Notes under the pieces: model-generated
What the model saw: the letters and a program-made list of their open reading frames with translations, nothing else
The model's database searches: none
Told to the model about the DNA's origin: nothing
Shown here: positions 40,193-49,237 of the stretch, one piece after another
How positions within the stretch are numbered: position 1 is the first letter of the stretch
Layout of the letters: the number at the start of each line of letters is the position of its first letter
DNA from: Clostridia bacterium
Lineage (GTDB): Bacteria > Bacillota_A > Clostridia > Oscillospirales > CAG-272
Direction: 5' to 3'
DNA length: 53,476 nt
Assembly: GCA_017452945.1 (NCBI GenBank)
Contig: JAFTLD010000008.1
Span: 1 to 53,476, forward strand
Made by a program: the position numbers and the translations under genes

Positions 40193-41704
40193 ATGAAAAG
40201 AATTTTTGCATTCGCTCTGATGCTGGTTATGTGTCTGAGCATGTTTGCACTCGTTGGCTGTGATGGCGGCGGTCATGAATCCTCCACCGTTCCTCCTGCG
40301 CAGTCCGATGCAGAGTCCAACAAGCCCGAGGGTGAAACCGGCGGCGATGACACCGATAACAGCGGTGCTACTCAGCCCAAGCCCCTGGAGTACGACGTTA
40401 TCGCTTATGACGGTAGCGAAGTTACCATCACCTTCTCCCACACCATGAACGCAACCTACCAGGGCGTTCTGGATCAGTACATTGCGAAGTTCAACGAAAT
40501 GTACCCCAACATCACAGTAGAGCACGCACAGGTTGGCGGCTACGACGAGGTTCGTGACCAGATCAAGACCGAGTTGACCGCAGGCAACCAGCCCAACATC
40601 GCTTACTGCTATCCTGACCACGTTGCTCTGTACAACGTTGCAAAGGCAGTAGTGCCGCTCAACAGCTTCATTAACAGCACCATTGAGATCACTGACGCAC
40701 TGGGCAATACCACTGTTCTGGGTCTGACCGCAGAGCAGGTTGCTGACTTCGTTCCCGGCTTCTACGCTGAGGGCGCAGTATTTGACAACGCAGGCACCAT
40801 GTACACCCTGCCTATGTCCAAGTCCACCGAGGTTCTGTACTACAACAAGACCTTCTTCGATCAGCACGGCCTGACCGTTCCTACCACCTGGAAGGAGATG
40901 GAAGCTCTGTGCAAGAGAATCCTTGAGATCGATCCCGATTGCATTCCTCTCGGCTATGACTCCGAGGCGAACTGGTTCATCACCATGACCGAGCAGTACG
41001 GCTCTCCCTACACCTCCACCGAGAGAGGTAACAACTATCTGTTCGACCATCCCCAGAACAAGGTATTCGTCAAGATGTTCAGAGGCTGGTATGAAAAGGG
41101 CTACCTGACCACTCAGGAGCTGTACGGCGGTTACACCTCGGGCTTGTTCACCGAGCTGACCGATAAGAACAGCTACATGTCCATCGGTTCCACCGGTGGT
41201 TCCATCCACCAGCGTCCCGAAGCAACCGACACCGGTTATGCATTCGAGGTTGGCATCGCTCCCATTCCCCAGATCAATCCCGAGAACCCCAAGGCAATCT
41301 CCCAGGGTCCCTCTCTGTGCATCTTTGAGAGTGACAACAAGCAGGAAGTCATTGCTTCTTGGCTGTTCGTCAAGTTCCTGACCACCAACCCCGAGTTCCA
41401 GGCAGCATTCTCCATGACCTCCGGTTACATGCCTGTTATCCAGAGTGTTGACACTGTTCCCGCATACAAGAACTTCCTTGACAATGCTGACGGCGGCGAC
41501 CACATTCAGGCACTGGCAGTTAAGGTTGGTAGAGATATGTCCAACGCTTACTTCGTATCCCCCGCATTCAACGGCTCTTCCGTAGCACGTGACAAGGTTG
41601 GCGTACTGATGCAGTATTGCTTCACCGCACAGACCGATGACGTTGACGCTATGATCGACAAGGCGTTTGCCGATGCCGTTACCGAGTGCAAGAACGCTCA
41701 GTAA
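40193..41704 (+). CDS. extracellular sugar-binding lipoprotein of the CUT1 importer
   Basis: This 503-residue lipoprotein has lipobox ALVGC and a Glu/Ser/Pro-rich linker up to about residue 60. The binding-protein fold follows with family segments ITFSHTMNATYQGVLDQYIAKF, YYNKTFFDQHGLTVPTTWKEM and AASW-like ASWLFVKFLTT. AAAGGAAA precedes the start. As the fourth gene of the operon it delivers sugar to the two permeases. The strong codon bias suggests high expression, usual for binding proteins. Confidence 0.92.
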   Translation: MKRIFAFALMLVMCLSMFALVGCDGGGHESSTVPPAQSDAESNKPEGETGGDDTDNSGATQPKPLEYDVIAYDGSEVTITFSHTMNATYQGVLDQYIAKFNEMYPNITVEHAQVGGYDEVRDQIKTELTAGNQPNIAYCYPDHVALYNVAKAVVPLNSFINSTIEITDALGNTTVLGLTAEQVADFVPGFYAEGAVFDNAGTMYTLPMSKSTEVLYYNKTFFDQHGLTVPTTWKEMEALCKRILEIDPDCIPLGYDSEANWFITMTEQYGSPYTSTERGNNYLFDHPQNKVFVKMFRGWYEKGYLTTQELYGGYTSGLFTELTDKNSYMSIGSTGGSIHQRPEATDTGYAFEVGIAPIPQINPENPKAISQGPSLCIFESDNKQEVIASWLFVKFLTTNPEFQAAFSMTSGYMPVIQSVDTVPAYKNFLDNADGGDHIQALAVKVGRDMSNAYFVSPAFNGSSVARDKVGVLMQYCFTAQTDDVDAMIDKAFADAVTECKNAQ

Positions 41705-41742
41705 TCAGAGCATGATCCAAATTTGATTAAGTAGGTAAAACG

Positions 41743-43218
41743 ATGAAAATTTTTACCAAATTATTGATCGTTTTGCTCGCTCTTGGCATGATTGCAGGCT
41801 GCTTTGCGGCCTGCACCCCCGAGAGCGGCATAACCGAGGACTCGACCGCTGCCGACAACAACGCTGAAAGCACCGTTGAGAGCACGGGGGAGAGCCTCGA
41901 TACTACCGACACTTCAGAAACGACAACCACTCCCGAGCCCGAGCCCGAGTTTGTTGACTTTGCGTCACAACTCAAGTTTGACAAGAACTCCGGCAGACTC
42001 AACGTTGAGGTTTCCGTGCATGCGTTTATCGACGGTGACACCACTCACTTCAACGTTCCCACCAGCGTCCTGCCCACAGGTATTCTGAAGGCAAGATATC
42101 TGGGTATCAACACGCCCGAATCCACGGGTATCATCGAGCCTTGGGGTAAAAAGGCTTCCAACTACACCAAGGAGATGCTTTCCAAGGCAACCTCCATTTA
42201 CATCGAATCCGATAACGCAAGCTGGAATGCAGATTCCACGGGCGGCAGATATCTGGTTTGGGTTTGGTACAAGACCGATGAAATGACCGAGTACCGTAAC
42301 CTTAACCTTGAAATTCTGCAGCAGGGACTTGCGTTCGGCTCTAACGCAGCCGACAATGCGTACTCCGAGTACACCATGGGTGCGCTCAACCAGGCAAAGC
42401 AGTTCAAGCTGTACGTATTCTCCAAGGATAAGGACCCCGATTTCTACTATGGCGGTGCGCAGAACGTAACGCTCAAGGAGCTCAAGCTCAACTATGAGCC
42501 CTATAAGGATCAGCTGGTTCGCTTCGAGGCAGTTGTGGTCAAGAGAAGCGGTGCAACCGTATATCTTGAGGAATACGATGCGGAGACCGACATGTACTAC
42601 GGCATGCAGGTATTCTGCGGCTACAATACCCCCGGTAACGTCATGCAGGCGCTGAGCATCGGCAACCGCGTGATGATGGTGGGCTCGCTGCAGTATTACG
42701 AGCTGGGCGGTACCTGGCAGATCTCCAACATCAAGTACAGCGTGGATATGATGGATCCCACCGGTGCGCTGTCTAAGGACGGTATCCATAAGATCAGCGA
42801 GGGCTTCAGCCCCAGCTACAGCGAGGTCAGCGCAAGCGACATCGTAAGCGGAAAGCTGACGCTGGACGTCATCACCTTTGACGAGGAAGGGAACGAAATT
42901 TCGACTCCCACCGAGTTCAACTACGGTGAGCTGGCGCACTACAGTACGGTTACTGTCAAGAACCTGACTGTAGAAAGCGTTTACACCACCACCGCTGAAA
43001 CCAGCGATGATAAGGGCGCTATGTCCATCACCTGTAAGGCAGAGGACGGCACCACCATCGTTGTCAGAACAGAGGTACTGATCGATGCGGAAGGCAATCT
43101 GGTGACAGATGCTGCGTTCCCGGTTGGCACCAACATCACCGTAAAGGGAATTATCGATTCCTACAACGGTGCATATCAGGTAAGAGTGTTCTCAATCAAC
43201 GACGTCACTTTTAACTGA
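41743..43218 (+). CDS. lipoprotein with staphylococcal-nuclease-like and OB-fold domains
   Basis: This is a 491-residue lipoprotein with a lipobox in GMIAGCFAAC. A Thr/Glu linker (about 25-70) is followed by a nuclease domain (about 80-230) that keeps the key residues: D in FIDGDT, R in ARYLGINTPES, E in the same TPES motif and R in GGRYLVWVWY. The Staphylococcus D40 equivalent is N here. The C-terminal half (about 235-491) holds two OB-fold-like domains (LVRFEAVVVKRSGATVYLEE; ITVKGIIDSYNGAYQVRV). It resembles cell-wall nucleases such as YhcR in parts. It probably cuts extracellular DNA or RNA. It follows the importer genes by 38 bases. Confidence 0.78.
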   Translation: MKIFTKLLIVLLALGMIAGCFAACTPESGITEDSTAADNNAESTVESTGESLDTTDTSETTTTPEPEPEFVDFASQLKFDKNSGRLNVEVSVHAFIDGDTTHFNVPTSVLPTGILKARYLGINTPESTGIIEPWGKKASNYTKEMLSKATSIYIESDNASWNADSTGGRYLVWVWYKTDEMTEYRNLNLEILQQGLAFGSNAADNAYSEYTMGALNQAKQFKLYVFSKDKDPDFYYGGAQNVTLKELKLNYEPYKDQLVRFEAVVVKRSGATVYLEEYDAETDMYYGMQVFCGYNTPGNVMQALSIGNRVMMVGSLQYYELGGTWQISNIKYSVDMMDPTGALSKDGIHKISEGFSPSYSEVSASDIVSGKLTLDVITFDEEGNEISTPTEFNYGELAHYSTVTVKNLTVESVYTTTAETSDDKGAMSITCKAEDGTTIVVRTEVLIDAEGNLVTDAAFPVGTNITVKGIIDSYNGAYQVRVFSINDVTFN

Positions 43219-43284
43219 TTTTCCAATGCCGCGAAGCGGCAAAAAATACGAAGATTTATTTTGTGATAAAGAAAAGGAGCTATC

Positions 43285-45687
43285 ATGAAAAGAATTCTCA
43301 TGCTTTTGATGGCATCGGTACTGGTTCTGTCCATGGCATTCGTGCTGGTTGCTTGCGATCCCGGCGAGCAGCAGGGCGGTGAAGAAACCACGGACGGTAC
43401 TACCGACGTTACCACCGATGCTACTACCGAAACCCCCACGACCGAAGAGGTTACCACCGAAGATCCCGGCGCACAGGAGCCCACGGATCTGGAAAACGCA
43501 GCTGAGTACGTTCGTCAGCTGTATAAGGACACCACCGTTACTGCTGCTGACTACACTCTGGTTTCCAGCGTAAAGGTCGGTAGCACCACCTATGCAGTCA
43601 CCTGGGCTGTTGACACTGACAAGATCACTCTGACCGTTGGCGAGGACGGCACCGTTTCTGTTGACGTTCCCGATGAGGCTTATGAGGACATTGCTTACGT
43701 TCTGACCGCAACCGTTTCCGATGCAGAGGGCAACCAGGTTGCAAAGGAATTCAACCGCACCGTTCCCAAGTTCAAGGTTACCACTTGGGCTGAGTACCAG
43801 GCAGCCGAGGAAGGCGACAACCTGGTCGTTCAAGGTATTGTCGTTGCCATCAACTCCAAGGCAGCAGGCAACACCAGAAACCACCTGTTCCTCTTGGATG
43901 AAAGCGGCTACGGCGGCTACTACTCCTACCAGATGGATCAGGATCCCGTTGCTGATCTTGGCATCGAGATCGGTATGACCGTTCGCGTTTCCGGTCCTGC
44001 TTCTCCTTACAGCGGCATGATGGAGATCAAGGGCGGCATTGCTACCATTGTAAACTCCGAGATCAAGACCTTTGAGCCTGTTGACATTACCGATAAGTGG
44101 GTTGAAGGCACTAACTTCAACGAGCTGGTTGGTATGCCCGTTGTTATTAAGGGTGTAACCCTTGGCGGCCAGGAGTTGGCTACCGCAAGCAGCCAGTACC
44201 TGTTCTTCGAGCTGAACGGTGTAGAAGGCTACGTAAGAACCTACGTAACTGATTTCCCCACCACTCTGAAGGCTGAAGATAAGGCAACCATTGATGCGGC
44301 TCACGCTGAAAAGTTCGGCTATACCGCTGACGTGACCGGTATTCTGATCACCTACAGCGGCGCACCCTACCTGATTCCTACCTCTGTTGATTGCTTCTAT
44401 AACCTTGCACTTCCCGAGAGAGGCGATGCTGAGAAGGTTACCTTTGAAAAGGACGCTCTGTCCTTCGAATCCACCATTGCCAAGGGCGGCGATTACACTC
44501 TGCCCCTGACCGGTGTTACTTACCCCGAGGTTTCTATCAGCTGGACATCCGACAGCGAGCTGGCTGTTGTTGACGGCGGCAAGCTGACCGTTACCATTCC
44601 TACTCAGACCACTACCGTTAAGCTGACCGCTACCGTTACCTGCGGCAGCACCACCGAGACCAAAGAATTCGAAGTAAAGATCCTGGCAGGCAGCATGACC
44701 TATGAGCAGATCGTTGACGCGGCTTACGGCCTGGGCGTTGGCGAGGCTCTGGACGGCACTTACCGTCTGTATGGTGTGATCACCAGCGTTGATACCGCTT
44801 GGAGCGATCAGTACAAGAATATTACCGTTACCATCCAGGTTGGCGATATGACTGACAAGCTGATCCAGTGCTTCCGTCTGAAGGGTGAGGGCGCGCAGAA
44901 CCTCCAGGTTGGCGACGCAATTACCGTTGAAGGCGTTCTGAAGAACTACAACGGCAAGATCGAGTTTGACGCAGGCTGCGTACTGGTTGCTATGGGCGAG
45001 GTTGTATCTCAGGGCGCAATCCTGGATATCGCATATGCACTTCAGCCCGGTGAGTCCACCACCGATTCCTACACCCTGACCGGTGTGATCTCTGCTGTTA
45101 ACACTGCTTGGAGCGATCAGTACAAGAACATTACCGTTACTATCATCGTTGACGGTAACACCGAGAAGCCCATGATGTGCTTCCGCCTGAAGGGCGAAGG
45201 CGCAGAGGGCCTGAAGGTTGGCGACACCATCACCGTTACCGGTACCTTCACCAACTACAATGGCACCATTGAGTTCAATGCAGGCTGCACGCTGGACAAT
45301 CTCGTTCCCGGTGAGGGCAGCGGTGAAGAAGAGGGCGGCGACGAAACTCCCTCTGCCGGCAACTTTGGCACTCTGGAGGCTCCCTTGACTGTTTCCGAGG
45401 CTTTGGCTGCATGCGCAGACCTGGCTGACGGCACTGCTTCCGCTGAGAAGATCTATACCAAGGGTACCATCACCAAGATCGGTGAGACAGGCAACTACTA
45501 CAAGGACGTATACATTTCCGATGGCACCAATGAGCTTCTGATCTATACCGTTAACCTGAGCGACGGTATGGATGCGATCAACGTTGGCGATACCGTTACC
45601 GTATATGGCTTCATCAAGAACTATATGGGTACCATTGAGTATGCTTCCAACGGCGGAGAGTACGTTTACATTGTTGCAATCCACTAA
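43285..45687 (+). CDS. lipoprotein with several OB-fold and Ig-like domains
   Basis: This is an 800-residue lipoprotein, lipobox VLVAC, followed by a Thr-rich linker (about 28-65). The body includes Ig-like segments (about 70-165 and 385-470) and at least four OB-fold-like units. Two of them form a repeat with shared NTAWSDQYKNITVTI or DTAWSDQYKNITVTI, CFRLKGEGA and FxAGC blocks (about 475-575 and 580-675); the last (about 700-800) has AEKIYTKGTITKIG. OB folds in this arrangement occur with secreted nucleases. No catalytic nuclease motif was found, so it may bind nucleic acid or carbohydrate beside the nuclease lipoprotein upstream. It follows a GAAAAGGAG site. Confidence 0.72.
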   Translation: MKRILMLLMASVLVLSMAFVLVACDPGEQQGGEETTDGTTDVTTDATTETPTTEEVTTEDPGAQEPTDLENAAEYVRQLYKDTTVTAADYTLVSSVKVGSTTYAVTWAVDTDKITLTVGEDGTVSVDVPDEAYEDIAYVLTATVSDAEGNQVAKEFNRTVPKFKVTTWAEYQAAEEGDNLVVQGIVVAINSKAAGNTRNHLFLLDESGYGGYYSYQMDQDPVADLGIEIGMTVRVSGPASPYSGMMEIKGGIATIVNSEIKTFEPVDITDKWVEGTNFNELVGMPVVIKGVTLGGQELATASSQYLFFELNGVEGYVRTYVTDFPTTLKAEDKATIDAAHAEKFGYTADVTGILITYSGAPYLIPTSVDCFYNLALPERGDAEKVTFEKDALSFESTIAKGGDYTLPLTGVTYPEVSISWTSDSELAVVDGGKLTVTIPTQTTTVKLTATVTCGSTTETKEFEVKILAGSMTYEQIVDAAYGLGVGEALDGTYRLYGVITSVDTAWSDQYKNITVTIQVGDMTDKLIQCFRLKGEGAQNLQVGDAITVEGVLKNYNGKIEFDAGCVLVAMGEVVSQGAILDIAYALQPGESTTDSYTLTGVISAVNTAWSDQYKNITVTIIVDGNTEKPMMCFRLKGEGAEGLKVGDTITVTGTFTNYNGTIEFNAGCTLDNLVPGEGSGEEEGGDETPSAGNFGTLEAPLTVSEALAACADLADGTASAEKIYTKGTITKIGETGNYYKDVYISDGTNELLIYTVNLSDGMDAINVGDTVTVYGFIKNYMGTIEYASNGGEYVYIVAIH

Positions 45688-45738
45688 TTTACGGGCATAG
45701 ACTGCTTGTAAAAAATTCAATAAAAAAGGCGTTGCACC

Positions 45739-45941
45739 TGGCGTGATACTCTTAACGGAGTATCACGCCAGTTCTATTCGCCTGCGGCGAGTTCTATTGC
45801 TATGCAGTGATATTCGGCTTACGCCGAGTGATATTCGCTTCGCGAGTTTATGGGCGAATAGAATATCACAGAAGCTGCAAGGCTTCAATATCACTGTCGC
45901 TGTGCGACAATATCACTCTTTGCATCAGCAAAGAATATCAC
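45739..45941. repeat. multi-hairpin element with GTGATATTC linkers
   Basis: A 13-bp perfect hairpin (45739-45751/45758-45770) is followed by at least seven very short stems (CGCC/GGCG 45779-45789, TGC/GCA 45798-45806, TCGGC/GCCGA 45814-45827, TCGC/GCGA 45835-45845, GAAGC/GCTTC 45871-45886, TGTCGC/GCGACA 45895-45909, CTTTGC/GCAAAG 45918-45933). The left stems are joined by GTGATATTC (45807, 45828) and the right ones by the inverse AATATCAC (four copies from 45862 to 45941). Outer arms TTCTATTCGCC (45772-45782) and GGCGAATAGAA (45852-45862) also pair. No coding frame is evident. Confidence 0.8.
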
Positions 45942-45956
45942 TTATTAAAAAGCAGC

Positions 45957-46054
45957 AAAGAGAGAGCTTTACGGAATTTTGTTTCCGTATTACTCTCTCT
46001 TCTGTTTTTATCGCCAGTTTCGCATTTGTTAAACAAATGCATCGGGCTATGCCC
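45957..46054. repeat. further hairpins flanking the multi-hairpin element
   Basis: AAGAGAGAG and TACGGAA (45957-45976) pair with TTCCGTA and CTCTCTCTT (45983-46001), followed by CTGTTTTTATC, a possible terminator. Two short stems, GCATTTG/CAAATGC (46022-46040) and GGGC/GCCC (46044-46054), follow. The rest of 46055-46260 holds no gene that I can support. Confidence 0.6.
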
Positions 46055-46263
46055 ATACTCCTATTTCAATTTTTCCGATAAGGACATCACCCTCTCGGTG
46101 CAGCGCCTTTTTGCTCATGCAGCAAATCCTCCACGATGACGTAAGATAAGAATTGCCCGATTTGCAGGCACAAGTGTTGGTGAATGAAAAATCAGCAGAT
46201 CATGATTGTACCCATGCGATCAATTTTTAACTTTGAGTTAATACCGTGTTTCTTGACAATACC

Positions 46264-46291
46264 TTTACTGAAATGGTTTTTGTGCTATAAT
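46264..46291 (+). promoter_or_regulatory. promoter of the XRE regulator gene
   Basis: TTTACT (46264-46269) and TATAAT (46286-46291) are 16 bp apart. A TTGACA at 46252-46257 is too far from this -10 (28 bp). Confidence 0.5.
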
Positions 46292-46341
46292 ATAGACAGA
46301 AGCAGACGTCAGCTTACTTTTATTTCAACGGAGGTATCATT

Positions 46342-47412
46342 ATGGAAATGACTATTGGTGCAAACATAAAACGTTTGCGTCTGGCTAAAAGCATTACACA
46401 GGAACAGCTTTCGGTTGCCATGAACGTCAGCTGCGCCGCTGTCAGCAAATGGGAGAGAGGCGAGACATACCCGGATATTACACTCTTGCAGCCGTTGGCA
46501 TATTTCTTTGAGGTAACGCTTGACGAGCTTATGGGTTACAATCAAGAAAAGGTCCAAGCTAAGATCAATGAAATAATTGACTTGTACAGCAAGCATTGGA
46601 ATGACCCCAAGGGACATGAGATTATCATCAAAGCATACCGCGATTATCCGAATGATTATCGGATTATGCACTACTATATGTGGAACATTGCCGGTGATTT
46701 GGCTGATAACAATCCGGATGTATTGATAGCACACAAGGAGGAGTTTCTCTCCATCTGCGAAAAAATTCTTGAGGGCTGCACCGATGAAAGATTGCGACTC
46801 GGTGCATGGAATATGCAAGCGAAAATCCTTCATGCACAGGGCAAAACGGACGAGGCGCTGGAAATTTACAAAACAAAATTCGTTGATTGGTTTACCACCA
46901 GCGGACAAAAAACTGAACAGCTGTTTACAAAAGACACAAGCGAATATTATTTCTTCGTTCAGAAGAATATGTATGAGCTCGTTGATTTTGCGGCAGATAA
47001 ACTCGGCAGAACCGTGTTTTTCGATCCTTCTCTTTCGATGGACGAAAAGGCGGAACGTGCATTACGGTGCGGGGATCTGATGATGAATGCTTTTGAAGAA
47101 ACCGGAGAACCATTCTTCCTGATGCTTGCATGGTCTTTCCTTGGCAGGATGGAAAATGATCTGTCGTACCGAGGCGGGACAGATGAACAGATCATCGCAA
47201 TGGTGGATAAATATCTGTGCGTGATGAAAAAGATTGAAGAATTACGCGTAGAAAATGAAGCTTTGGATTGTTCTTTTGAGCGTTACGGTGAAGCGAAAAG
47301 AGGGAATATCTTCAAGAATAATCTTGCGTATCGCATGAATGCAACGAGTGGCAGACGTGCAGAACTTCTCAAAAATCCCGATTACAAAGCGGTTTTAGAT
47401 AAGTATCAATAA
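46342..47412 (+). CDS. XRE-family helix-turn-helix regulator with C-terminal helical domain
   Basis: This is a 356-residue regulator. Residues about 4-62 form an XRE/Cro helix-turn-helix (IGANIKRLRLAKSITQEQLS and VSKWERGETYPDITLLQPLA). The rest (about 70-356) is helical with TPR-like character (LGAWNMQAKILHAQGKTDEALEIYKTKF), a layout found in peptide- or ligand-responsive regulators of Firmicutes. GGAGG precedes the ATG. It stands alone between repeats and a terminator; no target is apparent. AT-rich codon use suggests it may be acquired. Confidence 0.88.
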   Translation: MEMTIGANIKRLRLAKSITQEQLSVAMNVSCAAVSKWERGETYPDITLLQPLAYFFEVTLDELMGYNQEKVQAKINEIIDLYSKHWNDPKGHEIIIKAYRDYPNDYRIMHYYMWNIAGDLADNNPDVLIAHKEEFLSICEKILEGCTDERLRLGAWNMQAKILHAQGKTDEALEIYKTKFVDWFTTSGQKTEQLFTKDTSEYYFFVQKNMYELVDFAADKLGRTVFFDPSLSMDEKAERALRCGDLMMNAFEETGEPFFLMLAWSFLGRMENDLSYRGGTDEQIIAMVDKYLCVMKKIEELRVENEALDCSFERYGEAKRGNIFKNNLAYRMNATSGRRAELLKNPDYKAVLDKYQ

Positions 47413-47421
47413 TATTCTTTT

Positions 47422-47440
47422 GCCCCGCCTTGCGCGGGGC
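47422..47440 (+). terminator. terminator after the XRE gene
   Basis: GCCCCGC (47422-47428) pairs with GCGGGGC (47434-47440), followed by TTCTTGTCTTTTG. Confidence 0.75.
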
Positions 47441-47462
47441 TTCTTGTCTTTTGAATAGAAAC

Positions 47463-47485
47463 AGCCATCACAAAACGTGATGGCT
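47463..47485 (-). terminator. terminator of the surE operon
   Basis: AGCCATCAC (47463-47471) pairs with GTGATGGCT (47477-47485); on the minus strand GTTTCTATTC follows. Confidence 0.6.
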
Positions 47486-47541
47486 GAATTCAATATTACA
47501 GCTGATTTGGCAAAGGATTGGCATAATGCCTTTTTTATAGG

Positions 47542-48267
47542 TTATTGATTGAGATATCCCGCCAGCTTTTTGAACACGGGCATGTTAGTGCGGTCGGATT
47601 GCAGGGGAGTGATCGAGATGTAACCGTTCATGACGCAATCGGTATCGAGCTCAAGGTTTTTGGTGTTGTCAAAAATGAACTGCCCGACCTGTTGATGCGT
47701 GCCGTTGCCCATATCGATCCACTCGTCTGAATAGTGCGCCAATCCTTGGCGGGTGATGCGGATGCCCTGCGGATTCTCGGGGATGTTGACGTTATAAAGG
47801 TTGTTGATGGCAAAAAGATTGTTGCGTTCAAAGAATTTGTATACGTAATCCAGCTGCTCCAAAGCACCGGGAAGCGTGTTGGGATCGGTTGAGAGCGCAA
47901 GCCCCTTGTGTCCCTGTGCAGCGGCTTCATAAATCGCACCTACCGTGCCGGAGTACACAATATCCTGCCCGATGTTGTAGCCGCGGTTGATGCCAGAGAT
48001 TACAAGATCATACTTTTGCCCAAGTCCGATGATACCAAAGCGCACGCAATCGGCGGGGGTGGAATCCACAGCGTAGGCGGTGGTTTCGGGGCAGAGATCA
48101 TAAGAGGTTACGGGAATCGGACGAAAAATATCAATGCCGTGGCTCTTGCCGCTCTGCTCGTGCAAGGGGGCAACCGTGGTCACCTCACCGTATTTGGATG
48201 CCCATTTGACTAAGGGGAGCAAGCCCTCGGCCTTAATGCCGTCATCGTTTGTAATCAGTATTCTCAT
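47542..48267 (-). CDS. surE: 5'/3'-nucleotidase SurE
   Basis: This 241-residue metal-dependent nucleotidase dephosphorylates nucleoside monophosphates. The start MRILITNDDGI gives the metal ligands D8 and D9. APLHEQSGKSHGID and SGINRGYNIGQDIVYSGTVGAA-like segments (SGINRG with N, and SGTVGAIYEAA) complete the active site. Length matches the family. Its start overlaps the stop of the upstream DHH gene by 4 bases (ATGA). It is the last gene of a minus-strand dgt-DHH-DHH-surE operon devoted to nucleotide breakdown. Confidence 0.93.
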   Translation of the reverse strand: MRILITNDDGIKAEGLLPLVKWASKYGEVTTVAPLHEQSGKSHGIDIFRPIPVTSYDLCPETTAYAVDSTPADCVRFGIIGLGQKYDLVISGINRGYNIGQDIVYSGTVGAIYEAAAQGHKGLALSTDPNTLPGALEQLDYVYKFFERNNLFAINNLYNVNIPENPQGIRITRQGLAHYSDEWIDMGNGTHQQVGQFIFDNTKNLELDTDCVMNGYISITPLQSDRTNMPVFKKLAGYLNQ

Positions 48268-49235
48268 AACCAGCCCTCATTTTCTGTTTTGTATTTTGCC
48301 AGCGTCTGATCGGCCTCGGCAACCAGTGTCATCGCCTGACGCTTGTTGCGCACGGTAGCACCGCTTGCGCAGGCATGACCGCCGCCATTATAGCGCTCCG
48401 CAATCTGATTGACTGTCACAAAGCGGGAGCGCAATCTGACGCGGATCTCGGTTTCATGCTCGATAAAGATCAGCCAGATCAAGCTTCCCTTGATCGAATC
48501 CATCAGCGAAACTGCAGCTGCTGCCTGCTCGTGTGTCAGACCGTATTTTTCCATGGTGGCGCGGCTGACGTACAGGTATGCCACGCCTGCAGGGGTCATT
48601 TTCATGTTTTTGTATACGTAGGATTTGAATTTGAAGCTCTCCGTGTCCTGCAAATACAGGTTGGCGTACAAAATTTCGGTGTCAATGCCGAGATCAAGCA
48701 GCATGCCCGCCATGCGCAGCGTGTCACCTGACGTACTGCTGAAGCGGAAGCGGCCCGAGTCGGTCACCATGCCCGTGTAAAGGTAGGTCGCAGCCTCGCG
48801 GTCGATCTTGAGCTTGTCCTTGAAGGTAAAGTAGAACTTTGCCACCATTTCGCAAGCGGAGGATGCCTCCTCCTCCACCCAAGAGAGGTCACCGTACGGG
48901 TTGACGTCGATATGGTGGTCGATCTTGATCAACTCACGGCAAAGCGTGTACTTGGGATTGGAGATGCGGCCCGTGTTTCCCGTGTCCAGCACAATGCCCA
49001 GGGCATCCGCGTACAAAGCGTCCTCCACGGGTGCGTCGTCCTCGCCAAGAAATGCAAGGTATTCAGCGTGATCCTCGTCGATCAGATAAACCTCTTTTTC
49101 GGGCCAGGTCAGCTTGATGATGGCCTTCAAGCCCTTTGTTGCGCCCACGCAGTCACCGTCGTTGCGCAGATGACGGAACAGCATGATGCGGTCGTATTGC
49201 TCGATTTTATCGTAGATTTGTTGTAAAATTTCCAT
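48264..49235 (-). CDS. DHH/DHHA1-family phosphoesterase with variant motif I
   Basis: This is a 323-residue DHH-DHHA1 protein of the NrnA-like class, which hydrolyse short oligonucleotides, pAp or c-di-AMP products. Motif III IKIDHHIDVN and the DHHA1 motif YNGGGHACASGA are intact. Motif I reads FRHLRNDGDCVGA where the family usually has H-x-N-P-D-G-D-A; the asparagine-proline is altered though the DGD is kept. Two bases separate it from the upstream paralogue. It shares blocks such as TGMVTDSGRFR with that gene, so the pair is a tandem duplication that has diverged. Confidence 0.88.
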   Translation of the reverse strand: MEILQQIYDKIEQYDRIMLFRHLRNDGDCVGATKGLKAIIKLTWPEKEVYLIDEDHAEYLAFLGEDDAPVEDALYADALGIVLDTGNTGRISNPKYTLCRELIKIDHHIDVNPYGDLSWVEEEASSACEMVAKFYFTFKDKLKIDREAATYLYTGMVTDSGRFRFSSTSGDTLRMAGMLLDLGIDTEILYANLYLQDTESFKFKSYVYKNMKMTPAGVAYLYVSRATMEKYGLTHEQAAAAVSLMDSIKGSLIWLIFIEHETEIRVRLRSRFVTVNQIAERYNGGGHACASGATVRNKRQAMTLVAEADQTLAKYKTENEGWL

Positions 49236-49237
49236 GT

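Noticed and set aside
43192..45720. An 842-codon open frame on the minus strand opposite the OB-fold lipoprotein
   Set aside because: The plus strand encodes a clear lipoprotein with domain repeats. The minus frame is a codon-bias shadow.
45739..45941. Possible CRISPR array because of regularly spaced repeats
   Set aside because: The repeated unit is 8-9 bases and appears in opposite orientations in the two halves; the intervening sequences are tiny palindromes. There are no spacers and no cas genes.
46252..46291. TTGACA at 46252 as the -35 of the XRE promoter
   Set aside because: It is 28 bp from the TATAAT, too far for a sigma-A promoter.
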